Origin: Psilocybe azurescens
Lineage: Eukaryota > Basidiomycota > Agaricomycetes > Agaricales > Agrocybaceae
Length of the DNA stretch: 64,000 bases
Reading direction: 5' to 3'
Assembly: GCA_023853785.1 (NCBI GenBank)
Contig: JAJIRX010000828.1
Coordinates: 1-64,000, forward strand
In this document: in pieces, positions 1 to 10,325 of the stretch
How positions within the stretch are numbered: the stretch's first letter is position 1
How the letters are laid out: each line of letters starts with the position of its first letter
Position numbers and translations under genes: made by a program
The notes under the pieces: generated by a model
The model's input: the letters and a program-made list of their open reading frames with translations, nothing else
Told to the model about the DNA's origin: nothing
Databases searched by the model: none

Positions 1-639
1 CTTATTCTTTTTCTAGTCGTCCCATCCTCTTTGCATTGACTTCCATGTCCCGCCTGTCCGTTCTTTCCGCAACAAAAATCTCATCCCACACCCTCATGCC
101 AACGTCCTTTCGTCGGACGCACCAGAGGCATTATTCGTTCTTCGACGGACTTTTCCATCTATTCAGGCCCCTGGACCAACTGCAGGCATGAAAGGTCTCG
201 ATCTTGCATTCTATAAAGGAAGTGAGCAGATATCACAGCAAATATGACGCGGTCCAGCATACGGTTGGCGGTATCAAGAGTCTGTGGAGCATGATGGAAG
301 TTGCTCGAGGCGTTAAGTGGGCCTACTCAATGTGCCTTTCAACAATAAACTCAAAGCGGAAGTTGCTAATATAGACGATGATCCGGTTTATTTTGAGTCG
401 TGGGTTTTCCATTTCCATCTTCATCTTGTTTGCTGAAGTACGTTATACAGTGTTCAAAAAGGTTGTGTCGTTTTCCACCTCACGAGCCTTTTTTGACGTT
501 CAACGTCGTCATCATGATTGCTGGGCCCATTGTATTGATTTTGCTCCTCGTATTCGAGGTTTTCCCTTGGTGGTCAATCGCATGTAAGCTCTCAACCAGC
601 AACGGAGGCTTCTCCCGAGCCAGCTCAGAAGTCAACGGC
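1..639. other. No gene supported
   Basis: Short open frames exist on both strands but none has recognisable protein character. The stretch lies just upstream of the HSP70-like remnant and may hold its eroded 5' half; a faint block near 690-750 reading LVVDDQSDITV could be a worn version of the phosphate-loop strand (VVDxGGGTID) of that family, but this is a guess. Confidence 0.4.
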
Positions 640-2194
640 AATCGGACATCTGGTATTAGCAACTCGCGTTTACGATATCTCACAGCGCGAACCACTGCCA
701 CCCTGGTTGTGGATGATCAGTCGGATATTACAGTCCCTGATTCCGGTCTTCCGTGACCAGCAAGGCGAGGAATTACCTCGAGTCAGTGGCTTAGACATTC
801 CTTGCTATTATGCTTTACCATATTTTTTCAATATCACAGACCTTTTGGAAAATTCTCGCTTTATTGATGATATCCCGAACATCGCTGAGTCTTTTGACAA
901 GAGTACCAAGCTCATATTCCACAATGACAACGACGCGCAGTACATCAAATTCGGAAGGCGTGCGGACAAAGACCCTTTACTGAATATTTGAAGGTGGACA
1001 GCTCAAATTACTTGGGTGAGTGCTATAAGTTTATCAGCTCATCTTTTCGCTGAGCGACAGTTATCTGATCTAGCTCCGATGTAGCTTCCTTCTTTGCACC
1101 ATCCATCCAATGCATAGTGGAATCGATCGAGAAACAGCGTGCGGATTCAAAGACTCAAATTGCGGTGAGTTATATTCCACCACTCATCGCTGAGATGGAT
1201 ACATTGGACGGCAAAAAATTATCATGGTTCAGTCTGTCTTTCTTGTCGGCGGCTTTGCGGCCAGCGACTGGCTATTCGTGAACCTGAAGGCCAGGCTCTC
1301 TGATGATACCCTGGATATATGCCGCTCTGACCGCCATGTGTGCGTATCTGTCGTATATCAATCATGGCGTTTGTGCCAATGGTCATGAAAGCAACATGGC
1401 TGTGGCGGATGGTGCTGTTTCCTTCTATCTGGACCATTTTGTAGGCGCAAGAGTCTGAAAATATGCCTATGGTACCAATTTGTGTCCTTTATTCAATCCT
1501 AAGGATCCCGAACACATTGCACGCTCGGCCCAAAAAATTATTCAGGTGGATGGCCGTACTCTGATTTCTGGAGCATTCAATGTCATTCTTCCAAAGGTAA
1601 GTATGTAATTGCACGTAATCGAGGATCACATTTTTGACAATGAACGACGATCATCGCCACTTAAGAATACCAAGGTTTCTGAGGTCGAGGAATACAGAGA
1701 CTCCTATTGTCGTCAGTCAGAGGATACGTCAAAGCTTCAATCCGTGACTTCAAAAATACGATGTTATCGTGGAACTAAAAGTAACCCCGCTGGGTAGATG
1801 AGGATCCAGGTGAGAACTCACGCCACCTTTTCATCATGACTGCTGAACATAGACTCTAGACATGTATTCTACTCTTTGCCTCGTGACGGCCGATACGTCG
1901 AAGCTTCGTATGCGCACTCACTTCAGGGGCAATTCTGAGTCGGTGTACTACCAAGTGTTGTATGATATAATATTATCGTTTGGGCTGACGGGATTGAAGG
2001 CTCAGATTGTCTGGAAGGATAGTAATGTGTCTCTATGATTACCCCTTCAACTTTCGCTGATACTATCACTGATATTTAGGGCCTCGAACAAAGGTAAGTT
2101 TTGCAAGCCAATCGGCCATTTGAGTTGTTAGCTGAGCGTTTGTTGGAGTCTTGCTGAAGTCGTTTACGATCCCGACGAGCTTATCTGCGATTGA
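640..2194 (+). pseudogene. HSP70-like ATPase remnant, C-terminal half
   Basis: Remnant of the expanded fungal HSP70-like (actin-fold ATPase) family, soluble proteins of mostly unknown role. Readable blocks occur in family order: NSRFIDD and YIKFG (840-985), SDVASFFAPS (1073-1164), the strand SVFLVGGFAASDWL (1233-1274), AVADGAVSFYLDHF (about 1395-1437), AFNVILPK (ending 1597), CYRGTKSNP (about 1760), FGLTGLKAQIVWK (about 1980-2018) and YDPDELICD before TGA at 2192-2194. Blocks are separated by plausible introns, for example 1016-1073 (gtgagt...tag) and 1165-1232. Three breaks are visible: one extra T in the run at 987-989, an in-frame TGA at 1456-1458 where the family has Ser or Arg, and a frame change between about 1786 and 1794. 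The N-terminal half is not recognisable. Family assignment rests on remembered motifs, so the exact subfamily is open. Confidence 0.6.
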
Positions 2195-3209
2195 AGGCAG
2201 TCGGATTTCCGTGTTTCTGGTTCTTCGTTTCGTTTTCAGTGTGCATATGTATACATATGCGTATAATTCTCTATGTAATTTAAACCTTTTTTTTTTGGAC
2301 TAGTTCCGCCTAGCGCGTTTCGTTCAAGTTCGATTAGAAATATTCTGCCAACATATTGTCCTTATTCTTGATGAAGATCTCACATACTCATCTGCAATGT
2401 AGATGACAATAGCATAATGATAAACTGCGATCTACGAGTTTGGACGAATTGAAGTTTGAACGCCAAGGGCTCATGTCTCTATATAAATATGAAGCTACAC
2501 ATGTATGGGTCTAAGCTAGTGTCTACTACATAAGTACACAATGTACGTATGCATATATTGCTGCTGGATCTTTGTAGGAAGTACCCTTGAACCGTCATCC
2601 GAAACCCAAAGTGCATCAAAGACTGGCCGTACAACGAAAATCACACTACAAGAACATAGATATCTACTCTGCGAGGGCTGGAGGAATGTCAATGGAATAT
2701 TCGAGGGAAAAGTCATGACATGCTCCACACTAAGCAGGTTTTGAAACTAAATCGGAGAGTGCCGTTGTGTTGAGTGGAGATTTGGGAGATTGGAGATTGA
2801 GCAATTCTTTGCGATAAACGAGCACCTCAATCAGATGCTCTGGACAACCTGCGATTCCAAACCGGGTAAGAAGTGCATCGAACAAAGAATTGACGGACTT
2901 GGCCCGCGCGGAATGGGGCCAAGGCCGCAGCTCAACAGATCCTTTCAGCAATAATTATACAAGGACCCCACCCGCGCCTGAGAGCGACTTATTGGGTGAG
3001 TCATGCGTGAGAAAGATGAACCCAAAGAGGTAGGCCTTTCAGAGTCCACAAGTCGTACATCAACATCCTCCCTTATCTCTGGGAGACTTCTTTTAACCAT
3101 CAACTGCACTCGAACCAAACTTTTTTAAGCTTTTTTGACTTCCAATTCTGCACAGCAACGCCCAATTCTCGTGCGAGGTCACCACAGAAGCTGCAAAGGA
3201 ACGCAAATT
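2195..3209. other. Intergenic region upstream of Cdh1
   Basis: No gene seen. It is AT-rich to 2540 with a T9 run near 2288. Pyrimidine-rich DNA with two T6 runs at 3120-3140 lies just upstream of the Cdh1 start, as is common in basidiomycete promoters and 5' leaders. No clear TATA box was found. Confidence 0.4.
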
Positions 3210-5093
3210 ATGTCGGGATTCAAGAATTCACCGTATGGGAAGAGGCTGCGGGCATCGCATCGAGAAGCGGAGGAGGACTCGACCCCCAGAAGAAATAGGG
3301 TCAATCCAATATTTGGCGTCGGCTCTGCATCGTCCTCGACGCCTACTCTTGACTCGAGACCGACTACGGGAAACAGCAGCGGTCCCCACAGTCGCCGATC
3401 GACTTTCACGCGAACATGGCCATGAATTCGGCTTTGAATATGCCGCGAATAGTGCGCGAGTACGGCGACAGATTCGTGCCATCCAAAGACTCTGGCGACC
3501 TCCGGACGTCGTATCATCTCATGGACGAGGGCGGACCATCGACTCCATCGAAGAACAGGATCATACCGTCGGAATCGGACGCTTTGAAAGGTATGTTCCA
3601 GACATTTCTGTTTGGTTTGGATGAGGCGTTGTGCTGATTGCGCCACTCGATATCCGCTTAGAACAAGCAAACTCCATCTTCATTTCCATACTACACACAG
3701 AAGTGACGCCTCCTTCCCCGCGCAGGGCTGTCTCACCCACTCGTCCCCCGTTGCATCAGGATCGGGTAGTAATGCCCTTCCTTCTACACCCACTCGCCGC
3801 CGCCTTTTCGCCTATAACTCCCCATCACATTCCAATCCAGCTACACCGACCCGTCGGCTCGATACTCCTACGGACGAAGCTTACTCAATGAGTCCCGTTC
3901 GTGCGGAGAGCAGGCAACTCCTCGAATCACCCCGAAGGAAGCTTCGAAGTGTCTGCAAAACACCTTACAGGGTGCTTGATGCGCCAGAGCTCGCAGATGA
4001 CTTCTATCTCAACCTCGTGGATTGGTCGAGCACCAATGTTCTAGGTGTGGGGCTTGGGTCGTGTGTCTACCTCTGGACGGCCCATAATGCGTCTGTGTCG
4101 AAACTCTGCGACCTGACGCCGTCAAATGACACCATATCCTCCGTTTCGTGGGTGCAGAAGGGCAGCACGCTCGCTGTGGGGACCCTAGCTGGAAGACCGC
4201 ATATTTACGACGCCAACACCCTACAGCTCCAACGGACGTATCTGCAGGCGCACTCGCAGCGGATTGGGGCGCTGGCCTGGAACACACATATCCTGTCCTC
4301 CGGATCGCGAGATAGGATGGTGCACCACCGCGATGTGCGAGAGGCGTCGCCGCGCCCCGTGCGGAGGTGTTCAGGGCATCGGCAGGAAGTGTGTGGTCTG
4401 AAATGGAGCAACGACGGCGGGGCGGGGACGGCGACGCTGGCGAGTGGGGGCAATGACAATAAGGTGTGTATATGGGATCTGCGCGGGTCCGGGAGACCGG
4501 GGGTGGGTGGGAGCAGGGGCGCGCCGATCGCTGGGGGCGAGGATAATATCCCGAATGATGTGCCGGTGTGGAAGTTCCATGAGCATACGGCGGCGGTGAA
4601 GGCGCTTGCGTGGGATCCGCATGTGTCGGGTATTCTGGCTACGGGCGGGGGCACGCAGGATAAGCATATCAGGTTCTGGAATGTTATCAACGGCACGATG
4701 CTGCTGGAGCTGGATACGGGGAGTCAGGTCAGTCAACACCATTGTGTGCTTTGGAAGAAGAAGGATACTGACAATTGGGTTTTTGTATGCATACATGTAG
4801 GTGTGCAACCTGATCTGGTCGTTAACGTCGCACGAGCTAGTCTCCACGCACGGGTTCTCATCGACGACTGCGCAGAACCAGATCTGCATATGGAAGTACC
4901 CCGCGCTGAACATGGTCGCGTCGCTGACGGGGCACACGAACCGGGTGCTGTATCTTGCGATGAGCCCGGATGGGAGACGATTGTGACGGGGGCTGGGGAT
5001 GAGACGCTGAGGTTCTGGAATGCGTTTCCGAAGAAGGAGAAGAATGAGAGTCAGAAGGAGAGTAGGCTGGACTATGGGAGGTTGATTCGGTGA
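3210..5093 (+). CDS. cdh1: Cdh1/Fizzy-related activator of the anaphase-promoting complex
   Basis: WD40 substrate adaptor that activates the APC/C ubiquitin ligase in late mitosis and G1. Three exons are inferred: 3210-3590, 3662-4727 and 4801-5093 (introns gtatgt...ttag and gtcagt...gtag), coding about 580 residues. The start [12 protein letters not shown] is the first ATG in a frame leading into [10 protein letters not shown]. Seen in order: the C-box GDRFVPSKD, a linker rich in S/T-P sites ([19 protein letters not shown]), then a seven-bladed propeller beginning [39 protein letters not shown] and [13 protein letters not shown] identify Cdh1 rather than Cdc20. The protein ends GRLIR, the C-terminal IR motif that docks on the APC/C. 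The frame is broken three times, each time by one missing base in a homopolymer: C run 3384-3387, C run 3745-3749 and G run 4972-4974. Everything else is conserved, so assembly error is the likely cause; a true pseudogene is the alternative. Confidence 0.88.
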
Positions 5094-7090
5094 TGCTGTG
5101 GTGTTGGGTGTCGGGTGTTCGGTGTCGAGCATCGGGTGTTGGTGTCAAACTGTCTTTCGGGTCGGTCTAGGGTGCGCAACGTCGGCGGCAACGTTTCGGT
5201 CTCCAAATTCACTCATCCTCCATCCATGCACCCACCCTTCACGAGACATGGCTACGAAGAAGGCTGGCTTTGAGAGCTGGTTTCCTTCCTTCCTGGCTCT
5301 GCTAGCTGTTCCGCCTCATCCCTCTCCGCTCGGCCTTCAAAAAAAAACATGAAAACAAAGGAATCTATGCCATGGATTGCAGGACATCATCATCATCCTC
5401 TCCTCCACTACTATCCTCTACTGCCAAATTATGCCCTGCAATTCGTCTTTCTCGCTTCGCACATCAACTTGGCGCAATGCGACCTGAATGTCATCCACAA
5501 TCCAACCCAGTATTGTGCAAACAACATCGTTCAACCAACCAACCTGACTGCCTGACTGCCAACCATGGATTACGGGGTTCGGATCAGAAGCTATGGTCTG
5601 GAAACTCAAAACATGTATTCAACTTGGTGGCAACAATTCGCCCGTCTCCCGCCTCAACCAACCATCCCTCCACTATGCCCGCCCTTCTCCATCCCCCTCC
5701 CTCTTATGCACCCAGGCCCAGCTTCTCTCCTTTCTCCATTTCAATTTTTTCTTTGATATTTGTGCTATCGCCTTGTTTTTGTGTCTCCCTTTTTCTCCTT
5801 TTCTCTCGGAATGTATGATTTATGCTCCTCCTTCCTGTTTCTCGGTTTTTTTTCGACCATTTCTTTTTTTTGTGTCTGTTTTCCTATGTCGCTTTTGTGA
5901 TTTATGTTTTATGTTCTAGTTTTGTATGCCCATCCCACTTTTCTTTTTCTCTTTCTTTCATCTTTCTTTTCTCTTTTTTCTCTTTATCGATTTGTCGATT
6001 CGTTCACGTTTTATCATCAATAACCTGATTTTCGTCGCCGTTGTCGCCATTTGCTCGGACGGACGCAGTTGTACGCCGTCGTTTGTTGGCGTCACGGTCG
6101 GGGAATTTGTAGTTTCTGTACGTATTTCATCAAGTTTTGTTACCCTCTATAGGTTCTCTCTTCTCTTCCTCTCTTCTATATCGTTTTGTCCTTCTGTCCT
6201 TCCCTCTCTCGTATCTACCCTCCATCGCCCCTCGCCCCTTGATTTTGGACATGAATCTACATCACATCCTCTCATCCTCTCATCCTTCATCCCCACCGTC
6301 CATGCAATGTCATTCAAGCCTATTCATTCCGTCCTGTCGCATCCAACCCAATCCAACTCAAATCAACTCAATCTCCGTTCCCGTTCCCATTTCCGCTCCG
6401 GTTCCGGTTCCAGTTTCAGAATTGTGCCATAGCTAAAGCGTTTCTTTTCCTCAAAACGCGCATATCTATCTACCTACTCTGCCTGTTTTCTACCGTCCCC
6501 ATCCCTACCTATACAGCGCACATACATACACAGATACATCATACATACATACATACATACACACAGATTCCTAGTACGTTCTCTTCTCGTTGAACCTAGT
6601 CATACTACCATAACTTATCAATTGAATTTTCACGACTGTTCGTAAAGGTTTCTGAAAGCACTTGTCTTCCCCGAGTTTGCGCAATTCTACAACACTTAAA
6701 TAATCAAATGCATATGGCGGGCAAACGTGTCCGTGTTCTGAGTCTTCTGACGATGTACATACCCATTAGAGTTTATGAATGTATTGTTTGTCCTGTTGAA
6801 GCAGTGAATGTCGAGGAAGTTAAGTACCGAGAAACTGCCAGGTTGCGTAGAGAGTATGGTCATAGGAAGTCAATTGTCATGTGTAATACGATATGTTTGA
6901 AGCTTCTCAGAATATTGTTATCACTTTATTTCAACGGGTCTGAGGGGTTTGGGGTGGGTCTGTAGGGTTGTTATAAAGAGGTGTGTTTTTTGGATTTTAT
7001 GTTGACATTCGAGACACCTTTGACCGTTTCGAAACTTTCCAATTTCATAGTTTCCAGCCAACTTGGCAATTATCTGCATCGAAATTGCCT
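5094..7090. other. Long pyrimidine-rich intergenic region
   Basis: No supportable gene. From about 5370 to 6500 the plus strand is strongly C+T rich, with many runs of TTTTCTC type and CATCAT near 5385-5400. This opens many short frames that lack protein character. It could be the 3' end of the Cdh1 transcript or a leader of an unannotated gene. 6570-7090 has no recognisable feature. Confidence 0.5.
6522..6566. repeat. (ACAT)n microsatellite
   Basis: Interrupted tetranucleotide repeat, with ACATACATACA, a short interruption, and then five perfect CATA units. Confidence 0.8.
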
Positions 7091-7632
7091 ATGCGTCTCG
7101 GCTCCCTTTGCGTAAGTCACGGCTAGAGTTTGAAGGTTTACCCTCAGGTAATTAATGATCACTGACCCTTTTACGTAGCATTGCTTTCACGCTCGCTGCG
7201 TTCAGCCATGTTGCCGTTGCAGCCAACCTCCAGCCGCCTGTAAATCGCACCGCCGGAGCGGAAACTCAGGTCTTCTAGACCGTCAACCCCAGGGACCATG
7301 CGTCGTGGACGCTCTTCCTCATGGACCCGGCGTATGCCTTTGGGTTGTATGCAATATTGGGGAGGAATATTGATAATTCGTTGAGATATGCCAATATCAC
7401 GCTGCCTGCTACTCTCGATCCTAGGTGAGATATTCATCGGAGTTGCGACTGGTGGCGGAGAAAAAAAGTTGACCGCTTGAATGCTATACAGCAAGGATTA
7501 TGTTTTGAAATCTGTGGATAATGAGTAAGTGGTGTCTTTTGCGCTTGAGACTGAACTCATTCTCTTGTTTAATATGATAGAAATGTGGACTGGGTATTCC
7601 AAACGAGCCCGATATTCCATATCACAGCGTAG
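7091..7632 (+). pseudogene. Small secreted Kre9/Knh1-like (Ser/Thr-rich GPI-anchored type) protein remnant
   Basis: Exons are inferred at 7091-7111, 7179-7424, 7492-7524 and 7581-7632, joined by introns with gtaagt or gtgaga donors and ag acceptors; the last two junctions keep frame exactly. The reading gives a hydrophobic secretion-like start (FTLAAFSHVAVAANLQPP), then WTLFLMDPAYAFGLYAILG, YANITLPATLDP, YVLKSVDN and DWVFQTSPIFHITA followed by TAG. That pattern fits the single beta-sandwich domain at the N-terminus of fungal Kre9/Knh1-like cell-surface proteins, here without the usual Ser/Thr-rich tail. Two lesions are present: exon 1 and exon 2 do not agree in phase by one base, and TAG at about 7281 replaces what is probably a Trp codon before TVNP. 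The family call is from motif memory and is moderate. Confidence 0.5.
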
Positions 7633-8640
7633 AAGACTTTAGTAGTTGCCCGTGGAGTTCTAGCCGATCATCTGTCACGGTATAAGAAGTGTATTGATTC
7701 GACCGAGAACCTCAGTTGAAAAAGTTTGCTAGAATTCCTCGGCTCTAAAAAATCCATGTTCCATGAAGATCAAATGAAATTTGTCAGAAGTTTGTCTTCG
7801 AAGTTGCTTCGAAGTTCGCTTCGCCTCTCTGTCGAGAATCGTAAACAAAAGTTGAGGGCCTACAACCGACGGCCAGGAGAAAGACAGCAAATATAGAGAA
7901 CAGTAGTAGGATGATGACCATAAGACATAGACAAGGGATGATTTAGGCGCAAGACAAAACATGTTCCGCAAAATGGAACGTGGTTCTTTTGAAAATAGCT
8001 GAGATGGCTCAGCGAAAATTCCCTGGGCACCTATAAAGGTATTCAGGATAACAAAAATAGGAGATCAAAACAAGGACTAACCAATCCGTGAAACCAGCTT
8101 ATGAAATGGGGGAGGAACGATCACACAACGGGGACCTATACGCAAACAAGAAACAGAAGACTCTAATCGACAGACTTGCCTCCTATTTTAAACGTATGGC
8201 CCTAAGGACGTGTAGAACAGGTCTATAAATTTGTTTCTCCTCGTTTATAAAGTGGAAAACCTCGTAGCATCCACGCCGTACGTTATCGAAATAAATCAAA
8301 CCATCCACATATCGCTCACGTCGCCGTCGTCGAACACCTGTCGCTATCCTCTATCGTTTCCCGCTCGCGTTTCGTCGAATCGTCTCTCATTGTAATTGGC
8401 ACTCTCGGGACTATCTACGGACCAAACTCACTCTCAGGACCCTTCTGTCTTGCTTGACACCTTTCAGCAACCGAACGCCGTACTACGACCAATTGTCGTA
8501 GTCGACACTTTAAAATTAAGGATCTCAGTCCCAACCAGGACAGTCTAGATCTTCTTCAGACGGTCAGATCAATTATATGACTTGGTGTGCAGGGCGCAAA
8601 GACGATGGCTCTGAGAATCTGGGCGAAAAGGCTCTGAGTA
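7633..8640. other. No supportable gene
   Basis: One minus-strand open frame (7729-7971) has a stretch reading TILDREAKRTSKQLRRQ that could belong to the next gene's 3' part, but no splice chain could be fixed. The remainder, including the plus-strand CGTCGT-rich stretch at 8300-8400, shows nothing recognisable. Confidence 0.3.
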
Positions 8641-9640
8641 TCCTTTAACCGTTGAGAATTGGGGTACTGAAAAGAAAGCAAGCAAACTGGAGAACCGAAA
8701 TTTGGAGCAGGTGCCTGGGTTCGGATATGTTGTCGATAAGCGTAAGATGAATCGTAATTCGAAGTGTGAAATAAAAACGAGTTACAAGAAAGCACGAGAG
8801 CGGAAGAATAGACCACATGCGATGTCGTTTCATGTAGAAACCGAAAGCTTCAACCGAGAAGTTTACCTCTGATGCAAACTTTGAGCTAGGACGCGACGAA
8901 AGACATCCCATGATATAGAACGAGGCACACGTCGACAGCGACAGAGGCATTGAAAGTCCGGGTGAAGGAGCTCTAGTTATCAATAAGGCTTGTTAGGAAG
9001 TAAAAACGGGAGAGCGAAACGAGAGATCACCAAATTTCAAGCAAACTTTCAATACTGCCAATTATAGACAACTATCGAGATGAGCATTAGAGGTGCATGA
9101 GCGAAGAGAGTATGACAGAGGTACATTGATGACCAGGGAGAGAACAATAGACGTTGGTTGTGATGGTATACCTGGTTTGATACATCAGATCCCATTTTCG
9201 TCTCCCTTTCATCTGATAATGCGGCGGCTTTCTGCGGGGCATTAAGGTGATTAACGTCGTAGATAACATACCAAAGTCGTACAGACCTCAACTGTTTCCG
9301 TAGATCCTGCTTTGACCTCTTCTACAAGAGCATCGCGACTGGATGCCGATTTCATTGCCTTTGCCGGATACAAATTCATATCTTCGAATGACAGGGTCAG
9401 TTCAGTAACGACTGGCTGCGGATGAGAAAATAAATATGAGAAAACTACATGGAGGATAGGAGACGAAGATGACCTTGAGTTATTGGGCTCACCAGGCGCA
9501 GATAATCTTGGGCGAAGATGGGATAAAAGAACGAAATAAGGGTAAAAAAAAAAGACTGAAAGGAAACCTACATGATATGCGATGGAACTCGACGGAGATC
9601 TTCAGCACTGGTTGGAACAGTTGGTCGAGGGAACTATGGA
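8640..9640 (-). CDS. Unrecognised multi-exon gene (partial model)
   Basis: The minus strand gives a chain of short open blocks with splice sites. About 9640-9572 reads DQLFQPVLKISVEFHRIS and ends in gtaggt. 9415-9287 reads TLSFEDMNLYPAKAMK and EEVKAGSTETVE; it is 43 codons exactly, after cag and before gtctgt. 9231-9172 reads KAAALSDERETKMGSDVSNQ (20 codons). 9071-9031 reads LSIIGSIESLLEI. These keep frame across the introns, which is unlikely by chance. Further blocks down to about 8640 could not be joined with confidence. No domain was recognised; the visible part is charged and probably helical. Start and stop codons are not located, so the limits given are approximate. Confidence 0.35.
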
Positions 9641-10325
9641 GTCACAAGTGCCGGGAAATGTATGATCGGTTGGGTGTTCGAATGGTCTGGGCGAGCGGAC
9701 AGCGAGAAGGCAGGTAATTGGTATGTAAGGAAAATGACGAAAAGAGCAAAGATATCAAAAGGGAAGGCCGGAAAGGATAGAAAATAGCAAAATCGGCGAC
9801 ACGAAGGAAACGTGTAGAAGATGAACTTTGCTTCCAACGCATAGAATGCACTGCTCAGCCACCCACCAAACCACGGACCAGACAGGTAACAAGGAACGTA
9901 GGGTACCTCGTGGAAGTAGCTGCACACGGCTCTTAGAGCTTAGAGCCCAGTGAGGTGGGGGCGTATACGATCTCTGCAGATCAACATATCATCGTCGCTG
10001 CCATGGATTTTTGCAGGCCAGAGCGTGGGTGCTGAGGCCGAGGACTGAAGGGGCAGGAAGAGGGAGGTGAGTGTCCGCGCAACACTGATAGGGTGCGAGT
10101 GCGACGACATTGCACAGATCTTGGCTGGTGCGGGTATATGTGTCATGGGCGACAGTCGGGTTAGGGTTTTAAATGTTCCCACCTCTGTCGGACGGTCGGT
10201 GAGATTTGACCAATTTTGTTGTCTCGGACAGCCGCTAAGTTATCTTAGGATATAGCCTCACAACAGCCGCATGTACGCTGAGCGGTACAACAGCTCAACG
10301 CTTGTTGTCTCTTGTTTTGATCGAC
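9641..10325. other. Intergenic region upstream of the NACHT-WD40 gene
   Basis: Open frames on the minus strand here (for example 9940-10182) could include 5' exons of the preceding minus-strand gene, but no reliable motif or splice chain is seen. The region would then be a shared, divergent promoter for that gene and the NACHT-WD40 gene starting at 10326. Confidence 0.3.

Noticed and set aside
3235..3670. Alternative overlapping frames on both strands across the Cdh1 5' exon
   Set aside because: They are shadows of the Cdh1 coding frame, which has the C-box and a clear start in another frame.
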